Below the pieces are notes generated by a model. It saw only the letters and a list, made by a program, of their open reading frames with translations, had not been told where the DNA came from and did not search any database. From Bacillota bacterium (GTDB lineage: Bacteria > Bacillota > Sulfobacillia > JAJZYS01 > JAJYTV01), in assembly GCA_021806845.1 (NCBI GenBank), contig JAKAPV010000077.1:1-11285 (forward strand): a DNA stretch of 11,285 bases, in the 5' to 3' direction. Below, in pieces: positions 1 to 6,658 of this stretch (its first letter is position 1; every line of letters begins with the position of its first letter). The position numbers and the translations under genes are program-made.

Positions 1-1636
1 GCTGCGGCGGCTCCGCGGCAGGCGCCTTCCGCGGCTCCTGCGCAGAGGGCTCGGCGAGCGCCGGCGCGCTCGCTGCGAGCACGGCGTCCCAGCTACGCAG
101 CAGTTGCCACGCACCGCCGCCCTGCAGCACGAGCCAAGTGTCGACGGCCCGTTCGAGCAGCGTCCGGTCGTGGCTCACGAGGAGAACGGTGCCCTGGAAC
201 GCCGTAAGCGCCGCGTCCAGCTCCTCCTGCGCGGGCAGGTCAAGATGGTTCGTCGGCTCGTCGAGCAGGAGGACGTTCGCGCCCTGCGCCACCAGCACCG
301 CGAGCGCGAGGCGGCTGCGCTCCCCGCCGGAGAGCGCGTCGACAGGGGTCTCGATCTGCTCCTCCGTGAAGAGGTGGCGCGCGAGCAGCCGGCGCGCGGT
401 GAAGATCGTCTGCCCCGGCAGCCGGAGCATCGCGTCGAGCGGCGTCAAGCCATCGATCTCGATCTCCTGGCGCAGGAAGCCGAGCCTCGCGCCGAGCGCC
501 CAGACGACCGTGCCGCCGTCGATAGGGATCTCGCCCGCCAGGGCGCGCAGGAGCGTGGTCTTGCCGCTGCCGTTGCGTCCGACGATGCCGAGCCTGCCGC
601 TTTCCGGCAGAACCAGCCGCACGCCGCGCCAGAGCACCTGATCCGCGTAGGATTTGCTGATGCCCTGCACCTGCAGGAAGAGCTGACGCTCTCCGGGGGG
701 CGTACCATGCAGCTCGAGGCGCAGCCTGCGCTCGCGCTGGGGGCCCTGCAGCCCGCCGAGGCGGGCAAGCTTGCGCTCACGGTCGTGGGCCTGCGTCGCG
801 CGGTTGCCGGCCTTGTACTTGCGCACGTACGCCTCGAGCTTTTCCCGCTCGCGGGCAAGGCGCTGCACCTCGGCTTCCCGGCGTTCCACCGAGGCCGAGA
901 GATGACGGCGGTACGCCTCGAAACCGCCCAGGTAGACCTGGAACCCGAGCGGGCTGAAGTCCCAGATCTGGGTCGCGATGCGGCGCAGGAGCATCCGATC
1001 GTGCGAGACGAACAGGATGCCGCCCTTGTGGGCCAGGAGGGACTCCTCCAGCCAGGCGAGCGACGGCAGGTCAAGGTGGTTCGTCGGCTCGTCGAGCAGC
1101 AGGACGTCCGGGGCCTCGAGCAGCAGGCGCGCCAGTGCGAGCCGCACCTTTTGGCCTCCGGAGAGACCTGCGAGCGGCAGGGCTTCCTCCTCCGGCGCGA
1201 AACCGACGCCGCGCAGGTGTTGGCGCACCCTCGCCTCCCAGGCGTAGCCGCCCTGCTGCTCGTACGCGGTCAGGGCACGCCCGTAGGCCTCCATCTTCGA
1301 AGGGTCCTCCGCCATCTCGAGCTCCAGGCGGCGCATCCGCCGCTCGAGCTGGCGCACCTCGTCCCCTCCCGCCGCGACGGCATACTCCCAGAGCGTCCCG
1401 GAACTGCCGAGGTCAAGGTCCTGGCGTAGGTAGCCGAGCCGCATCCCGCCGGCAAGGCGCACGCTGCCGCCTGCGGCAGGATGCAGCCCCGCGACGATGC
1501 GCAGGAGCGTCGTCTTCCCAACCCCGTTCGGGCCGGTAAGGCCGATGCGGTCGCCTGCGCCCAGGCGGCCGGAGATTCCCGTGAACAGCGTTCGGCCGGA
1601 AACCTCGGCCGCAACGCCCGTCAGTTCAAGCAGCAT
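1..1636 (-). CDS. ABC-F family ATPase (partial, C-terminus beyond window)
   Basis: Soluble protein with two ATP-binding cassettes and no membrane segments, the layout of the ABC-F family, whose members act on ribosomes (translation factors of the EttA/Uup/YdiF kind or antibiotic-resistance ribosome-protection proteins). Visible motifs: Walker A GPNGVGKTT at residues 35-43, signature LSGGQ at 158-162, Walker B LLLDEP ending in D182-E183 and followed by TNHLD; then Walker A GRNGSGKTT at 353-361, LSGGE at 435-439, and a second LLLDEPTNHLD with D459-E460. The basic, charged stretch between the cassettes (about residues 225-290, including KYKAGNRATQ) corresponds to the ABC-F interdomain linker that reaches the P-site tRNA. 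After cassette 2 an Ala/Pro/Glu-rich stretch begins, as before the C-terminal domain of Uup/YdiF-like members; it is open at the window edge. The ATG at 1636 has GGAGG four bases upstream. The subfamily, and whether it confers resistance, cannot be told from the motifs. Confidence 0.93.
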   Translation of the reverse strand, partial: MLLELTGVAAEVSGRTLFTGISGRLGAGDRIGLTGPNGVGKTTLLRIVAGLHPAAGGSVRLAGGMRLGYLRQDLDLGSSGTLWEYAVAAGGDEVRQLERRMRRLELEMAEDPSKMEAYGRALTAYEQQGGYAWEARVRQHLRGVGFAPEEEALPLAGLSGGQKVRLALARLLLEAPDVLLLDEPTNHLDLPSLAWLEESLLAHKGGILFVSHDRMLLRRIATQIWDFSPLGFQVYLGGFEAYRRHLSASVERREAEVQRLAREREKLEAYVRKYKAGNRATQAHDRERKLARLGGLQGPQRERRLRLELHGTPPGERQLFLQVQGISKSYADQVLWRGVRLVLPESGRLGIVGRNGSGKTTLLRALAGEIPIDGGTVVWALGARLGFLRQEIEIDGLTPLDAMLRLPGQTIFTARRLLARHLFTEEQIETPVDALSGGERSRLALAVLVAQGANVLLLDEPTNHLDLPAQEELDAALTAFQGTVLLVSHDRTLLERAVDTWLVLQGGGAWQLLRSWDAVLAASAPALAEPSAQEPRKAPAAEPPQ

Positions 1637-1699
1637 GATGCCTCCAAGTTCTCCCGGTCATCAGAGGGTGATCGGCCTGGCCAGGGGCAACATACCACA

Positions 1700-1731
1700 G
1701 CGCCCGGTCTGCTGCACAGCAGGCCGGGCGC
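1700..1731 (-). terminator. Hairpin after the efflux gene
   Basis: Inverted repeat with 15-base arms (1700-1714 and 1717-1731) containing one G-T pair, starting 12 bases past the efflux gene stop and before the ABC-F start. This is the right place to end the tetR-efflux transcript. In the minus-strand direction the bases after the stem are only moderately T-rich, so it may be a weak intrinsic terminator. Confidence 0.55.
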
Positions 1732-1742
1732 CGCACCCTCGG

Positions 1743-3725
1743 TCAATGCTGAGGGGCTGGATCTGCGCGCGCGTGGTCTGCGGGCTGGTGGTGGTGGCTG
1801 AGTTCGACGTTCGGCAGGAGTAGCGCGAAGGCGAGTGCGAGCAGCGTCAGGATCGCGGCCAGCAGGAAGATGGTGCGCTCTGCCTGCGTGATGCCCTCTT
1901 CGAAGCCGCGCACGAGGTCGCTCGTGACCTGGCGCTGGAGCCTTTGGATCTGCGTGCTGACGGCGGTCTGTGCCTCGTGCGTGGCGTGCGCGATCGCCTG
2001 CGGCTCCGCCGCCTTCACCTGCGCGTCGATCTGCGCGAGCAGCGCAGCGCGAGCCTGGGCGTTCTGGGGCGGCTGCGCCACGACGGCCTTGAGCTGCGCG
2101 GGGATCTCCGGATCCTGGCGCACGGCCGCCTGGGCCGCCGGGTCCCCGCTGAGCGCCGCCCGCACGAGCGCGAGGGTCCGCGCAAAGCCCTGGCGGACCT
2201 CGGCCGGCACGCCGCCCGGCTTGATCTTCGACTTGTAGGCTGCCGGAATGTCCTTGTTCGCCAGTACCGCGCGGTAGGCTGCCGGGTTGCCGGCGAGCGC
2301 GAGCGAGAGCTGACGCTCCGTCTTTGCGAAGGTCGCGCCGACGCTCTGCGTGATCGAGGAGGAGCCGGCGCCGCTGACCTGTGACGAGGAGAACTGCGTC
2401 TGCGACGTCTTCATGCTGGCCGGCAGGTACTTGGGCACGTCTGCCTGCATCGTCGTCACGAGCACCGCACCCATCAGCGCGGCACCCATCGACGACCCGA
2501 TCTGGCGGAAGAACATTGCGCCGCTCGAGGCCTGCCCGATGCGGTTGACCGGCACCGCGTTCTGCACCGCGAGAGTGTAGGTCGGCATGCCGGGACCCAT
2601 GCCGAGGCCGATCAGCACCATCACCGCCCAGATCTGCCAGAGCGGCGTGTGCAGTGTCAGCAGCAGGTGGAACCCAAAGAGCGCGATGGACAGCCCCAGC
2701 AGACCGAAGACGAGCAGGCCCTTGTAGCGGCCGAGCCTCGATGCGAGCTGTCCCGTGATGAAGCTTCCGGCGACGACGCCGAGTGTCAGCGGTGTGAGCG
2801 AGAGTCCCGAGTCGGTCAAGGAGATCCCCTGCACCTGCACGAGGTAGAACGGCAGGAAGAGGAGCGCCCCAAGGAACGCGGCGCCGTAGAAGAACGACCC
2901 GAGCATCGCCCAGCGGAAGGTCTGGCCCTCGAAGAGGCTGAGGACGAAGAGCGGCTCGGGGTTGCGCAGCTCCGCGACGATGAAGAGGACGATGCCCACG
3001 GCGCTCAGGGCGAAGAGCCCGATGATCTGCGGGGACGACCAGGCGTAGGTGTTGCCTCCCCAGGAGAGGGCGAGGAGCAGCGGGATGGTCATCATCGCGA
3101 TCGCTAGCGCTCCAGAGAAGTCGAAGCGGTGCCGGACGCTCGGCTGCATGCGCGGCATATGCACGGCGATGAAGTAGAGCGCGATCAGGCCGAACGGCAT
3201 GTTCACGTAGAAGATCCAATGCCACGAGAAGTGCTCGGTCAAGAGGCCCCCCAGCCACGGCCCGAGCACGTTGGCGATGCCGAAGACGGCGCCGAAGAGA
3301 CCCTGGATGCGGCCGCGCTGGCGCGGCGGGAAGAGGAGGCCAAGGACCGTCACGCCGACGGCGAAGATGCCGCCGGAGCCGATGCCCTGCACCGCCCGGA
3401 AGGCGATCAGCGCGACCATGCTGGTCGAGGCGCCGGAGAGGGCGGATCCTGCGAGGAAGATCGCGACGGAGATCAGCAGCACCCATTTGCGGGCGACGAG
3501 CTCCGCCATCCGCCCGAAGATCGGCAGGGCGACCGTCGACGCGAGGAGGTAGGACGTCGCAACCCAGGCATAGAGGTTCGTGCCGCGCAGCTCCACGACG
3601 ATGTTCGGCAGGGCCGTCGCCACAATCGTCTGGTCAAGGGCCGCGAGGAAAATCGCCAGGAACACGCCGATCAGGCTCAGGCGCTGCTCGGCGGTAATCG
3701 GCTGAAACGTTGCTTCCTGGCTCAA
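1743..3725 (-). CDS. DHA2-type (14-helix) MFS drug efflux transporter with enlarged loop
   Basis: Proton-driven multidrug exporter of the major facilitator superfamily, DHA2 (EmrB/QacA-like) branch, in the cytoplasmic membrane. Evidence: LDQTIVATALP at residues 30-40, the helix-1 motif of 14-helix exporters; a motif A variant GRMAELVARK at 71-80, with E where D is usual; the antiporter motif C core GPWLGG at 155-160; and about 13 hydrophobic helices up to residue 425. Residues about 426-618 then form a hydrophilic loop of roughly 190 residues, much longer than usual, before a last helix at about 619-637 and a His-rich tail (644-660). At 660 residues it is long for the family (about 480-550). 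The start is TTG at 3725, preceded by AAGGAGG six bases away, and it overlaps the tetR stop as TTGA, so translation is probably coupled. The neighbouring TetR regulator is its likely repressor. The substrate is unknown. Confidence 0.93.
   Translation of the reverse strand: MSQEATFQPITAEQRLSLIGVFLAIFLAALDQTIVATALPNIVVELRGTNLYAWVATSYLLASTVALPIFGRMAELVARKWVLLISVAIFLAGSALSGASTSMVALIAFRAVQGIGSGGIFAVGVTVLGLLFPPRQRGRIQGLFGAVFGIANVLGPWLGGLLTEHFSWHWIFYVNMPFGLIALYFIAVHMPRMQPSVRHRFDFSGALAIAMMTIPLLLALSWGGNTYAWSSPQIIGLFALSAVGIVLFIVAELRNPEPLFVLSLFEGQTFRWAMLGSFFYGAAFLGALLFLPFYLVQVQGISLTDSGLSLTPLTLGVVAGSFITGQLASRLGRYKGLLVFGLLGLSIALFGFHLLLTLHTPLWQIWAVMVLIGLGMGPGMPTYTLAVQNAVPVNRIGQASSGAMFFRQIGSSMGAALMGAVLVTTMQADVPKYLPASMKTSQTQFSSSQVSGAGSSSITQSVGATFAKTERQLSLALAGNPAAYRAVLANKDIPAAYKSKIKPGGVPAEVRQGFARTLALVRAALSGDPAAQAAVRQDPEIPAQLKAVVAQPPQNAQARAALLAQIDAQVKAAEPQAIAHATHEAQTAVSTQIQRLQRQVTSDLVRGFEEGITQAERTIFLLAAILTLLALAFALLLPNVELSHHHQPADHARADPAPQH
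1872..2450 (-). other. Enlarged hydrophilic loop between the last two helices of the efflux pump
   Basis: Encodes residues about 426-618: a Ser/Gln-rich entry, then an Ala/Gln/Pro-rich, probably helical stretch with two copies of one pattern, then a likely amphipathic helix leading into the last membrane helix. In a 14-helix MFS topology the loop between helices 13 and 14 faces the outside. No known domain is recognised. Confidence 0.7.
2088..2291 (-). repeat. Two-copy protein repeat inside the efflux pump loop
   Basis: Residues 479-498 and 527-546 share the spaced pattern G-(N/D)-P-A-A-x2-A-V-x5-I-P-A-x2-K, with every matched position in register and a 48-residue offset. The copies lie at 2232-2291 and 2088-2147. 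The similarity is at protein level and suggests an old internal duplication within the loop. Confidence 0.6.
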
Positions 3726-3738
3726 GAGTTGCCTCCTT
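3722..3738 (-). promoter_or_regulatory. Overlapping TTGA stop/start with strong Shine-Dalgarno
   Basis: The tetR stop TGA (3724-3722) overlaps the efflux TTG start (3725-3723) as TTGA. An AAGGAGG ribosome binding site lies at 3738-3732, inside the last tetR codons and six bases from the TTG. This decides the TTG start and suggests that ribosomes finishing tetR start the pump gene. Confidence 0.8.
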
Positions 3739-4354
3739 CGGTGGATGCGGCCGCATGCAGCGGCCGCAGGTATTCCGCCATGAGATCCGCGAGCGTCGCC
3801 GCGAGCTCACGGTCCGACGCGAGCGGGCGCCGTACGCAGTCCGGCGTGCCGCTGTACGCGAGCACGTGCTGCAACAGCATGGCGTAGAAGAGGTGCGCGA
3901 GCAGCCTGTAGTCACGCGAGCGGACCATTTTGCGCTGCTCCAAAGACATGAGGTAGTCGGCGAGGTGCTTTTCGAGCCTCTCCGGGATCTGTCCGACGAT
4001 GCGCCGCAGTTCCGGATCGCGCGATGCCTCCATCATGCCGAGGTGGATGACCTTCGCGCGGGGCGTGGCGACCTCGAGATACTGGGCCGCGAGGTGCTCG
4101 AGGTTCGCGCGCACGTCGTCCCCCGTCAGGCGCTGCGCGAGCTCCTGCGTCAGCATCGCGACTGGCGAATAGAGCTCGATGACCTCCTGAAACAGCGTCT
4201 CCTTGCTGCCGAAATGCCGAAAGACAGTCACTTCGTTGACGTCGGCCTGCTCCGCGATCTCGCGTGTTGTGGCGCCTGCAAAGCCCTTCTCGGCGAAGAG
4301 CGCGAAGGCTGCCTCCAAGATTGCGGCACGCGTGCCGCTGCTCCTCTCCGCGAT
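3722..4354 (-). CDS. TetR-family transcriptional regulator, start codon uncertain (possible AUC)
   Basis: DNA-binding repressor expected to control the co-transcribed efflux pump and itself. The N-terminal TetR domain is clear: an amphipathic helix (RAAILEAAFALFAEKGF), then the helix-turn-helix TTREIAEQADVNEVTVFRHFGSK, with V-FRHF matching the family's Y-YHF recognition-helix ending. The variable ligand-binding C-terminal half follows, with total length near the family norm of about 200. The frame is open upstream only to a TAG at 4411-4409 and contains no ATG, GTG or CTG there; the only canonical codon near the N-terminus is TTG at 4318, which would cut into helix 1 and has no ribosome binding site. 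A GGAGG at 4364-4360 sits five bases before an in-frame ATC at 4354, giving a natural 210-residue protein, so I place the start there. Alternatives are a sequence error, a mutated ATG, or poor initiation at TTG 4318 (198 residues). Confidence 0.85.
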   Translation of the reverse strand: MAERSSGTRAAILEAAFALFAEKGFAGATTREIAEQADVNEVTVFRHFGSKETLFQEVIELYSPVAMLTQELAQRLTGDDVRANLEHLAAQYLEVATPRAKVIHLGMMEASRDPELRRIVGQIPERLEKHLADYLMSLEQRKMVRSRDYRLLAHLFYAMLLQHVLAYSGTPDCVRRPLASDRELAATLADLMAEYLRPLHAAASTEGGNS

Positions 4355-4387
4355 GCACTCCTCCTGTGCGCGGACGCAGCGTTCTCG

Positions 4388-4404
4388 GAACGCGGTCCGC
4401 GTTC
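4388..4404. promoter_or_regulatory. 17-bp palindrome upstream of tetR, candidate TetR operator
   Basis: GAACGCGGTCCGCGTTC: two perfectly complementary 8-base arms around a single central T. It lies 34 bases upstream of the proposed tetR start, where a repressor would block its own operon. TetR-family operators are commonly 15-20 bp palindromes. That this regulator binds here is inferred from position and symmetry. Confidence 0.6.
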
Positions 4405-4625
4405 TTCCCTAGGACCTGCGGTCCCGTACCACCCGCTCGAACGTCATGGCGATCGCGTCTCTCGCCAGAATCTCGCTCGTATGCTCATGCTTGCAGCATG
4501 GCGCTGCCAAGTAGTTGAGGTAACCGTCTGGCTGCCAAGCAACCGCTTGCTTGCACGCGGTTGAGTCTATCACGCATTTGCAGCGCAGTCCACAATGGAT
4601 TGTACCTGCCCAATGCAGGAGCATC

Positions 4626-4654
4626 TTGCTATATACGCATAAAATCCGTAAAGT
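4626..4654 (+). promoter_or_regulatory. Possible promoter of the RRM gene
   Basis: TTGCTA (4626-4631), a 17-base spacer and TAAAGT (4649-4654), each four of six matches to the sigma-70 hexamers, in the AT-rich stretch. It would leave a leader of roughly 85-90 bases before the RRM start. Other AT-rich hexamers nearby (TATATA at 4630) make the exact site uncertain. Confidence 0.35.
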
Positions 4655-4747
4655 AATGATATCGCTCGGAGTCCGTTCGGATCCAGGCCACGCGCCTTGT
4701 CTCCGTGCACTTCCTGGCGAATTCGGGTTGGAAGGGAGTGCATCGGA

Positions 4748-5017
4748 GTGCAGAAGACCATCTACTTCGGGAACCTGCCGTGGACAGTTACGAGCGAAGA
4801 CCTGCAGCAGGCGGTTGCCCAGTACGCTGAGGTAATCGCGGCGCGCATCGCTACGGACCGCGAAACGGGCCGCTCGCGCGGTTTCGGGTTCGTCGAGGTT
4901 CCGGAGGAGCAGGCCCAGGCCGTCGTTGACGCCCTGAACGGCTCTGACTGGCAGGGTCGCCAGCTCACGGTGAACGAGGCCCGGCCGCGCGAAGAGCGCG
5001 CGCCGCGCCGCTACTAA
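4748..5017 (+). CDS. Small single-RRM RNA-binding protein
   Basis: An 89-residue protein that is almost entirely one RNA recognition motif, predicted to bind single-stranded RNA in the cytoplasm. RNP2 is IYFGNL at residues 4-9 and RNP1 is RSRGFGFVEV near residues 39-48, so the aromatic residues that stack on RNA bases are present. A short basic tail (RPREERAPRRY) follows; the glycine-rich tail of many plant and cyanobacterial relatives is absent. The GTG start at 4748 is chosen because GGGAG lies nine bases upstream at 4734-4738 and the domain begins at once; a longer reading from TTG 4697 adds 17 unrelated residues. It is monocistronic, with a terminator 17 bases downstream. Cyanobacterial relatives are often cold-induced; no regulation can be claimed here beyond the long leader. 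Confidence 0.92.
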   Translation: MQKTIYFGNLPWTVTSEDLQQAVAQYAEVIAARIATDRETGRSRGFGFVEVPEEQAQAVVDALNGSDWQGRQLTVNEARPREERAPRRY

Positions 5018-5033
5018 GCCTAGAGAGCTGCAT

Positions 5034-5071
5034 AGCGCGGGATCCCCATGCGGGATCCCGCGCTTGCTTTT
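5034..5071 (+). terminator. Strong intrinsic terminator after the RRM gene
   Basis: Perfect 13-bp stem (5034-5046 with 5052-5064), five-base loop CATGC, followed by TGCTTTT. It isolates the RRM gene from glpK, whose promoter must then lie in the short gap after it or depend on read-through. Confidence 0.85.
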
Positions 5072-5133
5072 GCTTGCGCTCCGCACCTCTGCGCTCCGCG
5101 CCAGGAGCCCCAGGCAAGGGGGCGAATAGACGA

Positions 5134-5151
5134 AGCGAACCCGCTTTCGCT
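5134..5151. repeat. Small inverted repeat before glpK
   Basis: AGCGAA (5134-5139) and TTCGCT (5146-5151) around a six-base spacer, 23 bases before the glpK start. It could be an operator half-site pair or a leader hairpin of the glp operon. No recognised regulator motif, and six-base arms can arise by chance in such DNA. Confidence 0.3.
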
Positions 5152-5173
5152 CGCGTGCAAGGAGATGCTCCGC

Positions 5174-6658
5174 TTGTCATACCTCTTGGCCCTCGACCAG
5201 GGTACGCACGCTTCCCGCGCGGTCGTCTACGATCTGCGGGGTGTGCCGGTCGCCCAAGCGGCCCGCGCGCTGGCAAGCCGCTACCCGGCGCCGGGCTTCG
5301 TCGAGCAGGACGCCGACGAGATCTTCTCGACGCAGGTGGAGGCGGCCCGCACCGCCATCGCGGCGGCGGGGATCAACGCCGCCGCGATCGCCGCGATCGG
5401 CATCGCAAACCAGCGCGAGACGACCGTCGTCTGGGACGCCCGCACCGGCAAGCCGCGTGCGCCGGCGATCGTCTGGCAGTGCAGGCGCAGTGCGGGCATC
5501 TGCGCGGAAATGCGCGCAGGCGGCACGGAGCCCTATCTGCGGGCGCGCACGGGGCTCTTGCTCGATCCGTACTTCTCCGCGACCAAGCTTGCGTGGCTCT
5601 TGCGCAGCGACCCGGATCTAGGGCGCGATGCGCGGCTTGGCCAGCTGCGTTTCGGGACCGTCGACAGCTGGCTTCTCTACCGCCTGACCGGCGGCCGGGT
5701 GCACGCGACCGACCCGTCGAACGCATCGCGCACTCTGCTCATGGACCTTTCGCGCCCGGAGTTTGACGAGGATCTGTGTCGCCTCTTCGACATCCCCCCC
5801 GCCATGCTCGGCGCGGTGCGGCCCTCGGCGGGCCACTTCGGCACCGCGGACGCGGCGCTCTTTGGTGCACCCGTGCCGGTCACGGGAGTGCTGGGGGACC
5901 AGCAGGCGGCACTCTTCGGCCAGCGCTGCTTCCATCCCGGGGATGTCAAGACTACCTACGGCACCGGAGCTTTTCTGCTGGCGCAGGCCGGCGAGAACCT
6001 CCCGTCCATACCGGACGGCCTGATCGCGACGGCGGCCTGGGACCTCGGCACGGGCCTGCGCTATGCCCTTGAGGGCAGCGTCTTCCTGGCGGGCGGCCTG
6101 CTCGAGTGGATGCAGGCGGAGCTGGGGCTCGTCGCTTCCCCCGCGGAGGCAGAGGCGCTCGCCCGCAGCGTGCCGGACGCGGGCGGGGTCCTGGTGGTCC
6201 CCGCGCACAGCGGCCTCGGCGCGCCGCATTGGGACGCCGGAGCGCGCGGCGCCGTGCTCGGGCTCTCGCGCGGCAGCACGAAGGCGCACGTGGCCCGCGC
6301 CGCCTTCGACGCGATCGCCCACCGCACAGACGATGTGCTGCAGGCGATGGCGCGCGGTGCGGGCGGGCTCTCGGAGCTGAACATCGACGGCGGCGCCGCG
6401 CGCTCTGACTTGCTGGCGCAGCTGCAGGCGGACCTCAGCGGCCTTCCGGTCGTGCGGCCGCAGGACATCGAGACGACCGCCCGCGGCGCCGCGCTGGTCG
6501 CCGGTCTCGGCGCGGGCGTCTTTGCCGGCACGGACGAGATCGAGGCGCTGCCTGTCTCTGAGGAGCGCTTCCTGCCGCGCATCGGTGAAGCCGAGCGCAG
6601 CCGGCTGCGCGAGCGCTGGCAGCAGGCGCTGGACGCCGTCAGGCGGGTGCGCGCATGA
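5174..6658 (+). CDS. glpK: Glycerol kinase
   Basis: Cytoplasmic FGGY-family kinase converting glycerol and ATP to sn-glycerol 3-phosphate. Evidence: N-terminal phosphate-binding loop DQGTHASRA at residues 8-16; glycerol-binding residues in the expected order, namely R81-E82 (in NQRET), Y133 (in LDPYFS) and D242-Q243 (in GDQQAALFGQ); the kinase-typical IVWQCRRSA; the YGTGAFLL segment; and the late FGGY element with GGAARSDLLAQLQAD. The 494-residue length is standard. The start is taken as TTG at 5174, which has AAGGAG nine bases upstream; the in-frame ATG at 5165 directly abuts that AAGGAG and would have no spacer. The adjacent glpD, overlapping by ATGA, strongly supports glycerol over another polyol. 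The loop reads G-T-H-A-S where E. coli GlpK has G-T-T-S-S. No glpF facilitator gene is next to it. Confidence 0.94.
   Translation: MSYLLALDQGTHASRAVVYDLRGVPVAQAARALASRYPAPGFVEQDADEIFSTQVEAARTAIAAAGINAAAIAAIGIANQRETTVVWDARTGKPRAPAIVWQCRRSAGICAEMRAGGTEPYLRARTGLLLDPYFSATKLAWLLRSDPDLGRDARLGQLRFGTVDSWLLYRLTGGRVHATDPSNASRTLLMDLSRPEFDEDLCRLFDIPPAMLGAVRPSAGHFGTADAALFGAPVPVTGVLGDQQAALFGQRCFHPGDVKTTYGTGAFLLAQAGENLPSIPDGLIATAAWDLGTGLRYALEGSVFLAGGLLEWMQAELGLVASPAEAEALARSVPDAGGVLVVPAHSGLGAPHWDAGARGAVLGLSRGSTKAHVARAAFDAIAHRTDDVLQAMARGAGGLSELNIDGGAARSDLLAQLQADLSGLPVVRPQDIETTARGAALVAGLGAGVFAGTDEIEALPVSEERFLPRIGEAERSRLRERWQQALDAVRRVRA

Larger units (their letters stand above)
4355..4747. other. Divergent intergenic region with several inverted repeats
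   Basis: Holds no credible gene. It separates minus-strand tetR from the plus-strand RRM gene, so it should carry both promoters. Besides the 17-bp palindrome it contains: GGACC-TGC-GGTCC at 4412-4424; CATGCT-TGC-AGCATG at 4486-4500; 7-base arms CAACCGC/GCGGTTG at 4540-4546 and 4557-4563; ACAAT-GG-ATTGT at 4592-4603; CCTGC/GCAGG at 4605-4609 and 4615-4619; and a direct repeat GCTGCCAAG at 4503-4511 and 4531-4539. The stretch at about 4560-4665 is clearly AT-richer than the rest of the window. Confidence 0.6.

Noticed and set aside
104..1429. Long plus-strand open frame of 441 codons
   Set aside because: Antisense to the ABC-F gene, whose motifs are complete on the minus strand; the product is Arg/Glu/Ala-rich with no domain, as expected of a GC-rich shadow frame.
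1621..3486. Minus-strand open frame of 621 codons
   Set aside because: Same strand but shifted frame inside the efflux gene; the Arg/Pro-rich product has no recognisable motif and runs through the terminator hairpin.
5034..5071. Terminator as a GlpP-controlled antitermination site for glpK
   Set aside because: It lies directly after the RRM stop and ends that gene; I see no antiterminator element that would make it glycerol-responsive.
4409..5086. Minus-strand open frame of 225 codons across the RRM gene
   Set aside because: Antisense to a clear RRM domain and its terminator; no ribosome binding site or domain.
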